NCBI GenBank assembly: GCA_016207445.1 | Contig: JACQPS010000026.1 | Location: 1-19,879 of the forward strand | Direction of reading: 5' to 3' | Source: Gemmatimonadota bacterium | Lineage (GTDB): Bacteria > Gemmatimonadota > Gemmatimonadetes > Longimicrobiales > RSA9 | Length of the DNA stretch: 19,879 bases | In this document: positions 13,685 through 19,879 of the stretch, piece after piece | How the letters are laid out: the number at the start of each line of letters is the position of its first letter | Numbering within the stretch: the stretch's first letter is position 1 | Notes under the pieces: generated by a model | Told to the model about the DNA's origin: nothing | What the model saw: only the letters and a program-made list of their open reading frames with translations | Databases searched by the model: none | Program-made: the position numbers and the translations under genes

Positions 13685-14411
13685 GATCGATCGACAGGGG
13701 GGTGAACGGGCGGGGCTGCGAGAGGGTGAGGAGCCCGCCGCGCGCCAGCTCGAGCAGCGCCACCAGGTACGACAGGATCTCCGTGACGGCGGGCGCCGGT
13801 CCCAGCAACTCGCGCCAGCCGATGGAGGCGCGGGTGCCGAGCAGCTCGAGGACTCGCTGGGTCGCCGCTTCGACGTCAAGCGGCCGGGCCAGCACGCCCA
13901 GCAGATCGGGGTCGGGGAGCATGGCGAGAACGCGCTCGGTCGCATCCACGAGCTCCTCGAGGTCGAAGACGAGCGGGGCCGGCGGCGCCTCGGGCGGCGT
14001 CGGAATGTAGCCGCGCCCGTATTGCTCGGCCCGTCGCCGCGCGGCTCGCGCGAGCCACTCGACGACCTCCCGTATCTGCTGGTACTCGAGCAGGCGCCGC
14101 ACCAGCTCGTGGCGCGGGTCCTCCCACGCCTCCTCGTCGCCGCGCCGCGGCAGCAGCAGCTGCGTCTTGATGCGCAGCAGCCGGGCCGCCATTTCGAGGT
14201 ACTCCGCCGCCTCGTCGAGCCCCAGCTCGTGGATGGCCCCCAGGAACTGGTCGGCGATCCGGGCGATCGGGATGTCCCAGATGTCGATCTCCTCGCGACG
14301 GATCAGGTGCAGGAGAAGATCGAGAGGCCCGCTGAACCGCTCGAGCGTGACGACGAAGCCCGCCTCACCGGCGGCCGTCCGCGCGGCGGGAGCGCGATCC
14401 GCCAGCGTCAT
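13659..14411 (-). CDS. scpA: Segregation and condensation protein A (kleisin)
   Basis: Encodes 250 residues. This kleisin bridges the SMC head domains. The N-terminal domain is diagnostic: VTLERFSGPLDLLLHLIRREEIDIWDIPIARIADQFL (about 21-57), followed by EAAEYLEMAARLLRIKTQLLLP (67-88) and the acidic segment GDEEAWEDPRHELVRRLLEYQ. The C-terminal winged helix contains AVTEILSYLVALLELARGGLLTLSQP. The ATG at 14411 overlaps the protease stop (ATGA). The frame is open further upstream, but only as an antisense-like shadow of the protease gene. It is followed by scpB with a 26-base overlap, so the two partners should be made together. smc itself is not in the window. Confidence 0.95.
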   Translation of the reverse strand: MTLADRAPAARTAAGEAGFVVTLERFSGPLDLLLHLIRREEIDIWDIPIARIADQFLGAIHELGLDEAAEYLEMAARLLRIKTQLLLPRRGDEEAWEDPRHELVRRLLEYQQIREVVEWLARAARRRAEQYGRGYIPTPPEAPPAPLVFDLEELVDATERVLAMLPDPDLLGVLARPLDVEAATQRVLELLGTRASIGWRELLGPAPAVTEILSYLVALLELARGGLLTLSQPRPFTPLSIDRGPAYQTA

Positions 14412-15088
14412 CTGAGCGTGGGCAGCGTGTACCCGCCGATCGCCGCGTGGGCGATCGAGGTCACCAGGCCCACCGGCCAGAGCAGCACCTGCCAGAGTCC
14501 GGGGATCAGGAACGTGACCATCAGGACCATGAACCCGAAGCGGCCGAGCTGCCGGTAGCGCGCACCCCAGGCCGGCGGCAAGACGTGGTAGAGCAGATGC
14601 GACCCGTCGAGCGGAGGGATCGGGATCAGGTTGAAGAAGGCCAGGAGGACATTGAGGAAGATCCCCATCGCCATCATCCGCTGCAGCGTGCCGAACGTGC
14701 CGAGGAGCGCCGGCAGGCGCGCCGCGACGAGTCCCAGCGCCACGAACAGCGCGCCGCACCCGATGGCGATGAGCAGGTTGGCGACGACGCCCGCCGACGA
14801 GACGATCAGGTCGCCGCGGCGGTAGTTGCGGTAGTTCCTGGGGTTGACGGGGACCGGCTTGGCCGCGCCGAACGTCCACGGCGATCCGCTGAGGCTCGTC
14901 AGAATGTAGAGCCCGATCGGAAAGATCACGCTCATGAACGGATCGAGGTGCGGGACCGGGTTGAAGGTGAGGCGGCCCAGTGAGTATGCCGTCTGATCGC
15001 CCTGGCGGAGTGCCGTCCACGCGTGCGCATACTCGTGCGCCACGACCGAGAACAGGAGCACGGGAAGGATCAGGATGAAGTCGGTCAC
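14408..15088 (-). CDS. Site-2 protease family (M50) membrane metalloprotease
   Basis: Encodes 226 residues with about five to six membrane segments. The zinc motif HEYAH (18-22, HExxH) lies in the first segment, and the third ligand is in NLIPIPPLDGSHLL (153-166; Asp161), the NxxPxxxLDG motif of M50 proteases. This is the short YwhC/FtsH-less group of site-2 proteases lacking a PDZ domain, so it is unlikely to be RseP. Substrates are unknown; the family cuts membrane-embedded regulators. The GTG at 15088 is used because the first membrane helix starts right after it. It is the first gene of an operon with scpA, scpB and the pseudouridine synthase (ATGA overlap with scpA), driven by a good promoter at 15128-15156. 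Association of this protease with scpAB is frequent in bacteria. Confidence 0.92.
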   Translation of the reverse strand: MTDFILILPVLLFSVVAHEYAHAWTALRQGDQTAYSLGRLTFNPVPHLDPFMSVIFPIGLYILTSLSGSPWTFGAAKPVPVNPRNYRNYRRGDLIVSSAGVVANLLIAIGCGALFVALGLVAARLPALLGTFGTLQRMMAMGIFLNVLLAFFNLIPIPPLDGSHLLYHVLPPAWGARYRQLGRFGFMVLMVTFLIPGLWQVLLWPVGLVTSIAHAAIGGYTLPTLR

Positions 15089-15127
15089 TTCAGGCCCGCC
15101 GCCCCTCGTGGATGCGCGACGGTCAGC

Positions 15128-15156
15128 AACCTAACGGCGCCCCTAACCCTTGTCAA
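15128..15156 (-). promoter_or_regulatory. Sigma70-like promoter for the site-2 protease-scpAB operon
   Basis: On the minus strand a perfect -35 TTGACA (15156-15151), a 17-bp spacer, and a -10 TAGGTT (15133-15128). Transcription would start near 15121, giving a leader of about 33 bases before the GTG at 15088. AT-rich relative to its surroundings. Confidence 0.6.
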
Positions 15157-15170
15157 AAGCGGGACTTCGC

Positions 15171-15199
15171 TTGACTCGCCGCTGCGGCGCCGCTACTCT
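15171..15199 (+). promoter_or_regulatory. Sigma70-like promoter for rpsT
   Basis: On the plus strand -35 TTGACT (15171-15176), a 17-bp spacer, and -10 TACTCT (15194-15199). Transcription would start near 15206, giving a leader of about 38 bases. Its -35 lies 14 bases from that of the divergent operon promoter. Confidence 0.55.
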
Positions 15200-15243
15200 T
15201 CGCGCTCGTCCAGGCCGGTCCCACCGAGGGGAGAAGAGGCGGC

Positions 15244-15486
15244 GTGCCCAGGATTCGTTCGGCGAAGAAAAGGATGCGGCAAGCCCGCACGCGCAGCGCG
15301 CGCAACCGCGCCCAGCGCTCGGCAATCAAGACGGCCCTCAAGAAGGCGCGCGCCGATCTCACGCCGGAGGCGGTGACGACCGCGATCAGTCTGCTCGACC
15401 GCGGCGCGCGCAAGGGACGGATCCATCCCAACACCGCCGCGCGCAAGAAGTCGCGGCTGGCGCGGCGCCTCGCGAAGCCGCGCTGA
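15244..15486 (+). CDS. rpsT: 30S ribosomal protein S20
   Basis: Encodes 80 residues, extremely basic. It binds 16S rRNA early in 30S assembly. The sequence follows the S20 pattern: RIRSAKKRMRQARTRSARNRAQRSAIKTALKKA, then a middle helix (TPEAVTTAISLLDRGARKG) and the C-terminal IHPNTAARKKSRLARRL, which is diagnostic (HxNxAARKKSRLxxxL). The GTG at 15244 is preceded by AGAGG four bases upstream and a second purine-rich GAGGGGAG ten bases upstream. It is the only plus-strand gene here. Its stop is only three bases from the stop of the convergent coiled-coil gene, leaving no room for a terminator between them. S20 genes are usually monocistronic, as here. Confidence 0.97.
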   Translation: MPRIRSAKKRMRQARTRSARNRAQRSAIKTALKKARADLTPEAVTTAISLLDRGARKGRIHPNTAARKKSRLARRLAKPR

Positions 15487-15489
15487 CGA

Positions 15490-16254
15490 TCATAGGGCCG
15501 AGAGCTCGGCCCCGCATTTCTCGCAGTACCACTCCGTCGCCGCGTTGGATGTTCCGCACTTCGCACAGGCCACCGGCTTGGCCTGCGGACCCGCGTCGCG
15601 CGGGCGTTCGGTGCGGCGCGGCGCCGGGAGGTCGAGCTGGGGCGAACGCGTGGCCGGCCGCGCGTCTTCTGCGGCGGCCGGCTCGCTCCTGCCCGTCGTG
15701 CTCGAGCGCAGCAACGCCAGCTCGCGCCGCGGACCGGCCGACTTGGCAGCCGGCGCGGGTGTAGCCGCAGGGCCCTCCGGCTCCCCGGCTGGCGCGGCCG
15801 ACTGGGACATCCCGCGTCCGCCGATCAGCTCCAGTATTTCCCGGTAGCGCTCCACGTCCCGCGTGGAGGCGGTGAGCTCGCGCGCGACCTCCCCGAGCGC
15901 ACGCCTCACGCGGGAGTTCCGCTCCGCGAAGCGCGCCTCGTCCAGCTCGCCGACCTGCTTGCGGAGCCTGGCCTCGGCCAGCTCATCGCGCCCCTCCCGC
16001 TGTCGGTCTTCCTCTGAGGCGTGGCGGCTCTGCGCCTCCTGCAGCGCCTGGCGGATGGCGTCGCCGTGCCGCGCGAGTTCGGTCATCACCTCGGTGAGGC
16101 GCGCCTGGTAGTCGTTGCGGACGCGCGCCACGACCTGCGGCGGCATCGAGCCACCCGCACTGCCGTCGAGCTTGGCCAGCCACTCCTGGATCAGGCGCCG
16201 CTGCTCCAAGAGGCGCTCGACGGCGGACGCCGTGCTTCGACTCTTCCGGGTCAT
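15490..16254 (-). CDS. Coiled-coil protein with C-terminal zinc ribbon, function unknown
   Basis: Encodes 254 residues. Residues about 8-150 are charged, helical and probably coiled coil, rich in Arg, Glu, Gln and Ala (RLLEQRRLIQEWLAKL, TELARHGDAIRQALQEAQ, RLRKQVGELDEARFAERN). A low-complexity Ala/Pro linker (about 155-225) leads to a C-terminal zinc ribbon with two CxxC pairs: Cys230-Cys233 and Cys244-Cys247 (CAKCG, then YCEKCG). The pattern resembles zinc-ribbon proteins that contact nucleic acid or serve as small structural modules, but no specific family is recognised. No signal peptide or membrane segment. The ATG at 16254 overlaps the aldolase stop (ATGA), so it is the last gene of the pyr-aldolase run and is convergent with rpsT. 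Confidence 0.75.
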   Translation of the reverse strand: MTRKSRSTASAVERLLEQRRLIQEWLAKLDGSAGGSMPPQVVARVRNDYQARLTEVMTELARHGDAIRQALQEAQSRHASEEDRQREGRDELAEARLRKQVGELDEARFAERNSRVRRALGEVARELTASTRDVERYREILELIGGRGMSQSAAPAGEPEGPAATPAPAAKSAGPRRELALLRSSTTGRSEPAAAEDARPATRSPQLDLPAPRRTERPRDAGPQAKPVACAKCGTSNAATEWYCEKCGAELSAL

Positions 16255-16901
16255 GGGTTCGCCTCTCTCCCGCGGCCTTCGCGCTGGGCGATCAACCGCG
16301 CCACGTCCTCCGGCGCGAGCGCCTCGACGCGCCCCAGCAGCCGGGCTACCAACACGATGCGCGCCGCCTGCTCGAGGCTCTCCATCCGGAAGTGTGCCGC
16401 ATCGAGCGTCGGGCCCATCGTCACCGCGCCGTGGTTGGCGAGCAGGAGCGCGTCATGGCCCGCGAGGTACGGACGGAGGCGCTCGGCCAGCTCGGGCGAG
16501 CCGGGCTGGCCGTAGGGCACGATCGGCACGCTGCCCAGACTGACGATGACCTCCGGCAGGACGCCGCCGTCGGGCACCTGGCCCGCCAAGGCCATGCCCG
16601 TCGCCGTGGGCGGGTGGGCGTGGACGACGGCACGCACGTCCGGCCGGGCCCGCAGGATCGTCAAGTGCATGTCGAGCTCCGAGCTCGCGCGGCCGGCACC
16701 CCGCACCCGCCGGCCGGCGAGATCCACCTCGACGAGGTCGTCGGGCGCCAGCGCGCCCTTGGCTCGCCCGGCCGGAGTCACCAACACGCGGTCGGCGTCC
16801 AACCGGACGGCGATGTTCCCTTCCGCGCCGGCGATCAAGCCCCGCTCCATGAGCCGCCGGCCGACGGCGCACATCCCGCGCGCGATCTCCAACCGGTTCA
16901 C
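16251..16901 (-). CDS. Class II aldolase/adducin-family sugar-phosphate aldolase
   Basis: Encodes 216 residues. Members split or isomerise phosphorylated sugars with a zinc ion (FucA, RhaD, AraD) or act in 5-methylthioribulose-1-phosphate salvage. The zinc ligands of FucA are all present with an offset of +2: Glu75 (SSELDMH), His94 and His96 (VVHAHP) and His157 (ANHGAV). GAEGNIAVR (25-33) matches the phosphate-binding loop and VTPAGRAKG (41-49) the second loop. The GTG at 16901 is chosen because it begins ten bases after the pyrC stop; a start further upstream would overlap pyrC by 47 bases. The true substrate is not decidable from sequence. It lies at the end of the pyrimidine operon, which is unexpected for a sugar aldolase. 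Confidence 0.9.
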   Translation of the reverse strand: MNRLEIARGMCAVGRRLMERGLIAGAEGNIAVRLDADRVLVTPAGRAKGALAPDDLVEVDLAGRRVRGAGRASSELDMHLTILRARPDVRAVVHAHPPTATGMALAGQVPDGGVLPEVIVSLGSVPIVPYGQPGSPELAERLRPYLAGHDALLLANHGAVTMGPTLDAAHFRMESLEQAARIVLVARLLGRVEALAPEDVARLIAQREGRGREANP

Positions 16902-16911
16902 GCCCCGCGCC

Positions 16912-18213
16912 TCACGCGCCCCGCCGCGCGTCGCCGGCCCGGTGCACGACGGCGCCACCCACGAGCGTCCACCGCACCCGACCCCTCAGGGCCCGTCCGG
17001 CGAACGGCGTGTTCCGGCTCTTGGAGAAGAACGCGCTCGGGTCCACGACCCACGCGGCGGCGGGGTCGAAAACCACCACGTCGGCGGGGGCGCCGGGAAC
17101 GAGCGTCCCGCCCGGCAGGTGCGCGACCTCGGCGGGTCGGGTCGAGAGGCGGCGCACGAGCTCGGGGAGGGACAGTTGCCCCGTGTCCACGAGCTCGCTC
17201 ACGACCACGCCGAGCGCCGTCTCCAGCCCGATCACTCCGAACGGCGCATCGTCGAACTCCGCCTCCTTGGCGTCGTAGTGGTGGGGGGCATGGTCGGTGG
17301 CGATGCAGTCGATCGTCCCGTCCGCCAGCGCCGCGCGCACGGCATCCACGTCCCCGCGCTCGCGGAGCGGCGGGTTCATTTTCGCGTTCGTGTTGTACTC
17401 CTCGCAGCAGGCGTCGGTGAGCGCCAGGTGGTGGGGCGTCACCTCAGCCGTGACCTGAACACCGCGCGCCTTGGCTTCGCGGATCATGCGCGCGGCACCG
17501 GCGGTCGAGATGTGCGCCAGATGAAGGTGGCCCCCCGTCAGCTCGGCGAGCGCGATGTCGCGCGCGACGATGACGTCCTCCGCCGCCCGCGGGATGCCTT
17601 TGAGACCGAGCCGGGTGGCGGTCAGCCCCTCGTGCATCGCGCCGCCGGCGGACAGGGTGCTCTCCTCGCAGTGGTCTATGACCGGAATCCCGAACGTCAT
17701 GGCGTACTCAAGCGCCGTCCGCATGAGGTGCGCGGTGGCCACGGGCCGTCCGTCGTCGGACACGGCCACCGCCCCGGCGCTCACCAGCTCACCGAACTCG
17801 GCGAGCCGCTCGCCCTGCTGGCCGAGCGAGACCGCCGCGATCGGGTAGACCCGAGCGGCGCCGGCTCTCTGCGCCTGGCTCACGATGAAGCCGACGGCCG
17901 CCTGGTTGTCGGTGACCGGATCGGTGTTGGGCATCGCGCACACGGAGGTGAAGCCGCCGGCGACCGCGGCACGGGCACCGGTCGCGATCGTCTCGACGTC
18001 CTCGCGGCCGGGCTCCCTGAGGTGGACGTGCAGGTCCACGAAACCGGGCGCGACGACGAGCCCCGTTGCGTCCAGCACCTCCGCCCCGTCCGGGGTGCCC
18101 AGCGACGGTCCCACCGCGGCGACGGAGCCGTCCATGATCAGCAGGTCGGCGATCGCGTCCCGTTCCGCCGCAGGATCGATCACCCGGCCGCCCCGGATCA
18201 CGACCGTCCTCAC
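16912..18213 (-). CDS. pyrC: Dihydroorotase, class I (active type)
   Basis: Encodes 433 residues. It cyclises carbamoyl aspartate to dihydroorotate, step 3 of pyrimidine synthesis. All metal ligands of class I enzymes are present at an offset of +3 from the Bacillus enzyme: His62 and His64 (DLHVHLREPG, 60-69), Asp154 (VSDDG), His181 (DHCEE), His234 (LAHIS) and Asp307 (ATDHAPH). Other signatures are GFTSVCAMPNTDP (87-99) and EVTPHHLALTD (257-267). This rules out the inactive PyrX paralogue that pairs with PyrB in some lineages. The GTG at 18213 overlaps the pyrB stop (GTGA). pyrB-pyrC coupling suggests a PyrB-PyrC complex, as known in Aquifex and relatives, though this is inferred. Confidence 0.96.
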   Translation of the reverse strand: MRTVVIRGGRVIDPAAERDAIADLLIMDGSVAAVGPSLGTPDGAEVLDATGLVVAPGFVDLHVHLREPGREDVETIATGARAAVAGGFTSVCAMPNTDPVTDNQAAVGFIVSQAQRAGAARVYPIAAVSLGQQGERLAEFGELVSAGAVAVSDDGRPVATAHLMRTALEYAMTFGIPVIDHCEESTLSAGGAMHEGLTATRLGLKGIPRAAEDVIVARDIALAELTGGHLHLAHISTAGAARMIREAKARGVQVTAEVTPHHLALTDACCEEYNTNAKMNPPLRERGDVDAVRAALADGTIDCIATDHAPHHYDAKEAEFDDAPFGVIGLETALGVVVSELVDTGQLSLPELVRRLSTRPAEVAHLPGGTLVPGAPADVVVFDPAAAWVVDPSAFFSKSRNTPFAGRALRGRVRWTLVGGAVVHRAGDARRGA

Positions 18214-19169
18214 CGATCGCCCCCGCCCTTCGCCGCCTCAGCCAGCTCCGGCCTGCCGCCCGCCAAGAGGTAGAGCGCGGCCATCCGGACCGCCACGCCG
18301 TTGGTGACCTGGTCCAGGATGACCGAGTGCGGGCCGTCGGCCACACGCGAATCAATCTCCACGCCCCGATTCATGGGGCCCGGATGCAGAATCAGGAGCT
18401 CGCGGGGGGCGCGGGCCAGCCGCTCGAGGGTGACGCCGAAGACCCGGTAGTACTCGCGCAGCGACGGCACGTAGCCCGCCTGCATCCGCTCGAGCTGGAG
18501 TCGCAGGACGTTGAGCACGTCGGCCCACTCGATCGCCTCCTCGATGCGGCGGAAGACGCGCACCCCGAGCTCCCCGATGCCCAGGGGCAGCAGGCTCCGC
18601 GGGCCACAGACCGCCACCCGCGCGCCGAGCTTGAGGAGCCCCCAGATGTTGGAGCGCGCCACGCGCGAATGCAGCACGTCGCCGACCACGCAGACCTTCG
18701 CGCCCTCGATCGGGCGGCGGTCCCGGATGGTGAGGAGGTCGAGCAGCCCCTGGGTCGGATGCTCGTGCTTGCCGTCGCCGGCGTTGATCACGTTGGACTG
18801 AATCCGGTCGGCGAGGAACTTCGCCGCGCCGCTCGAGCCGTGGCGGATGACCACCATGTCGATCCGCATCGCCTCGAGGTTGCGCGCCGTATCCACCAGC
18901 GTCTCGCCCTTCAGAACGGAGGAGCCGGGGGACGCGACGTTCACCGTGTCGGCCGAGAGCCGCTTCTCGGCGAACTCGAATGAGATGCGGGTGCGGGTCG
19001 AAGGCTCGAAGAAGAGGTTGACGATGGTCTTGCCCCGCAGCACGGGGACCTTCTTGATGGCGCGCTCGGAGATCTCTTTGAAGGGTTCGGCGGTGTCGAG
19101 GATGAGGCGGATGTCGTCGGCGGAGAGGGACTCGAGGCCCAGGAGGTCCTTGCCCAGGGCGGGGCTCAC
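18210..19169 (-). CDS. pyrB: Aspartate carbamoyltransferase catalytic subunit
   Basis: Encodes 319 residues. It condenses carbamoyl phosphate with aspartate, step 2 of pyrimidine synthesis. Key residues: FFEPSTRTRISFEFA (53-67; carbamoyl-phosphate loop STRT), ASPGSSVLKGETL (79-91; Lys87 swings into the neighbouring active site), HEHPTQGLLDLL (135-146), GDVLHSRVARSN (163-174; Arg that binds aspartate), and HPGPMNRGVEI. Length is typical of the PyrB trimer. No regulatory subunit gene pyrI is present in the window. The GTG at 19169 overlaps the pyrR stop (GTGA). The downstream pyrC gene overlaps in the same way. carA/carB are absent here. Confidence 0.97.
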   Translation of the reverse strand: MSPALGKDLLGLESLSADDIRLILDTAEPFKEISERAIKKVPVLRGKTIVNLFFEPSTRTRISFEFAEKRLSADTVNVASPGSSVLKGETLVDTARNLEAMRIDMVVIRHGSSGAAKFLADRIQSNVINAGDGKHEHPTQGLLDLLTIRDRRPIEGAKVCVVGDVLHSRVARSNIWGLLKLGARVAVCGPRSLLPLGIGELGVRVFRRIEEAIEWADVLNVLRLQLERMQAGYVPSLREYYRVFGVTLERLARAPRELLILHPGPMNRGVEIDSRVADGPHSVILDQVTNGVAVRMAALYLLAGGRPELAEAAKGGGDR

Positions 19170-19723
19170 GCTCCCACCTTCACGACGTGAACCAGCTCCA
19201 CCGCATCGCGTCCGTCCAACTCCCTGACGAAGACCTCTACGCGGTCGTCCGCCGAGGTGGTGACCCGCTCCCCCACGACGTCGGCCTGGATCGGAACCTC
19301 GCGCCGACCCCGGTCAATCAGCACCGCCAGACCGACGCGCGCCGGACGGCCGAAGTCGGCTAGCTCGTCGAGCGCGGCCCGCACCGTGCGGCCCGTGAAG
19401 AGCACGTCGTCCACGATCCAGACCGGTCGCCCGTCGAGGTCCACCGGCAGGCGGGTCGGGCCGACGATCGGCTTGGGGCCGACCACCTCGAGGTCGTCGC
19501 GGTAGAGGGTGATGTCCATCGCCCCGCGCGCCACTTCGGCTCCCGAAAGGTCGGTGATCGCCGCGGCCAGGCGCGCCGCGAGCTCGACGCCGCGGCGTTG
19601 GACGCCGATGAGAACGAGGTGCGCCGGATCGGGAGTTTGCCGCACAATGTCCTGCGCCATCCGGAGGAGCGTGCGCGCGAGGGCGCGGTCGTCCAGGAGG
19701 AGCTGGCGCTCTTCGGGCGGCAT
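19166..19723 (-). CDS. pyrR: Bifunctional pyr operon regulator / uracil phosphoribosyltransferase
   Basis: Encodes 185 residues. In the family PyrR binds pyr mRNA in a UMP-dependent way and has weak uracil phosphoribosyltransferase activity. The PRPP-binding motif VWIVDDVLFTGRTVRAAL (101-118) is clear. Other signatures: LVLIGVQRRGVELAARL (36-52), DITLYRDDL (70-78) and VGLAVLIDRGRREVPI (130-145). Length matches the family (about 175-190). The ATG at 19723 has no SD, but a promoter-like sequence at 19735-19763 would start transcription only about 5 bases before it, so the gene may be nearly leaderless. No PyrR-type binding loop or attenuator was seen upstream. It is the first gene of pyrR-pyrB-pyrC. 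Confidence 0.95.
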   Translation of the reverse strand: MPPEERQLLLDDRALARTLLRMAQDIVRQTPDPAHLVLIGVQRRGVELAARLAAAITDLSGAEVARGAMDITLYRDDLEVVGPKPIVGPTRLPVDLDGRPVWIVDDVLFTGRTVRAALDELADFGRPARVGLAVLIDRGRREVPIQADVVGERVTTSADDRVEVFVRELDGRDAVELVHVVKVGA

Positions 19724-19734
19724 GATGAGAGGGA

Positions 19735-19763
19735 AACGTACGGCGCCCGCGCGCGGGAATCAA
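19735..19763 (-). promoter_or_regulatory. Promoter-like sequence immediately upstream of pyrR
   Basis: On the minus strand -35 TTGATT (19763-19758), a 17-bp GC-rich spacer, and -10 TACGTT (19740-19735). The expected start near 19728 leaves about five bases before the pyrR ATG. If real, it makes pyrR leaderless or nearly so. Confidence 0.5.
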
Positions 19764-19808
19764 CGCGCCGCCGACGGCGCCAGGCCCGCGACGGCGACCG
19801 CGCCGCCA

Positions 19809-19879
19809 CGGATGGGGTGGGATTCGAACCCACGAGGCGCTTGTGGCGCCCACACGCTCTCCAGGCGTGCGCCTTAAGC
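19809..19879 (-). tRNA. tRNA-Ser(GGA), 5' end cut by the window edge
   Basis: On the minus strand the 3' part of a type II (long variable arm) tRNA is present. The T arm is GTGGG-TTCGAAT-CCCAC. The acceptor 3' strand is CCCATCC with discriminator G (complement of 19809), as expected for serine tRNAs. The anticodon stem is CACGC/GCGTG around the loop CTGGAGA, giving anticodon GGA (19862-19860), which reads UCC and UCU. The long variable arm has a GGCGC/GCGCC stem with an ACAA-containing loop. CCA is not encoded. The D arm is partial and the 5' acceptor strand lies beyond 19879. The 85 bases between this tRNA and pyrR hold the pyrR promoter candidate. Confidence 0.93.

Noticed and set aside
16546..18273. 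Plus-strand open frame (575 codons) across the aldolase gene and pyrC
   Set aside because: Antisense to pyrC with intact catalytic residues; no recognisable domain.
19724..19808. PyrR-binding attenuator before pyrR
   Set aside because: No antiterminator/terminator pair or PyrR loop-like sequence; the stretch is short and GC-rich and contains a promoter-like sequence instead.
1..19879. Insertion sequences, prophage genes or CRISPR arrays
   Set aside because: No transposase, integrase, phage structural gene or regularly spaced direct repeat was seen on either strand.

Overview
This is a very GC-rich (about 70% by eye) bacterial chromosomal window, densely coded. All protein genes except rpsT lie on the minus strand, so in the direction of transcription the window reads from right to left. 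GTG starts are common and many neighbours overlap by 4 bases (GTGA or ATGA). The gene content (BshA-type bacillithiol glycosyltransferase, two UbiA prenyltransferases, MutL with an endonuclease-like C-terminal domain, class I dihydroorotase) fits an uncultivated high-GC soil or sediment lineage such as Rokubacteria/Methylomirabilota or Gemmatimonadota. No marker in the window settles this, so the taxonomic guess is weak.

Right end (19879 down to 15490, minus): a tRNA-Ser(GGA) cut by the window edge, then a pyrimidine operon pyrR-pyrB-pyrC, then a class II aldolase-family gene and a coiled-coil protein with a zinc ribbon. A promoter-like sequence sits so close to the pyrR start that pyrR may be nearly leaderless.

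Middle (15486 down to 8860): rpsT (ribosomal protein S20) is the only plus-strand gene. It shares a 155-bp intergenic region, holding two back-to-back sigma70-like promoters, with a divergent minus-strand operon. That operon encodes an M50 site-2 protease, ScpA, ScpB and an RluB/RsuA-type pseudouridine synthase, followed by a 547-residue Rossmann-fold protein of unknown function and mutL.

Left-centre (8779 down to 1297): miaA, bshA, a UbiA-family prenyltransferase, uppP, birA, coaX, a second and divergent UbiA-family protein, a MoaD/ThiS-like ubiquitin-fold protein ending in Gly-Gly, and a BNR/Asp-box beta-propeller protein. Most are coupled by overlaps. They cover tRNA modification, low-molecular-weight thiol synthesis, polyprenyl metabolism, and biotin and CoA cofactors. 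The last three (UbiA, MoaD-like, beta-propeller) form the most intriguing uncharacterised unit. The codons for the diglycine tail of the MoaD-like protein also form the Shine-Dalgarno of the beta-propeller gene.

Left end (1196 down to 39): a ParE/RelE-type toxin with its TIGR02574-like antitoxin, bracketed by a 16-bp inverted repeat (15/16) whose core resembles integron recombination simple sites, then a small exported SnoaL/DUF4440-like protein. This end looks like an accessory insertion beside a housekeeping block. I saw no insertion sequence, CRISPR array, prophage or rRNA.
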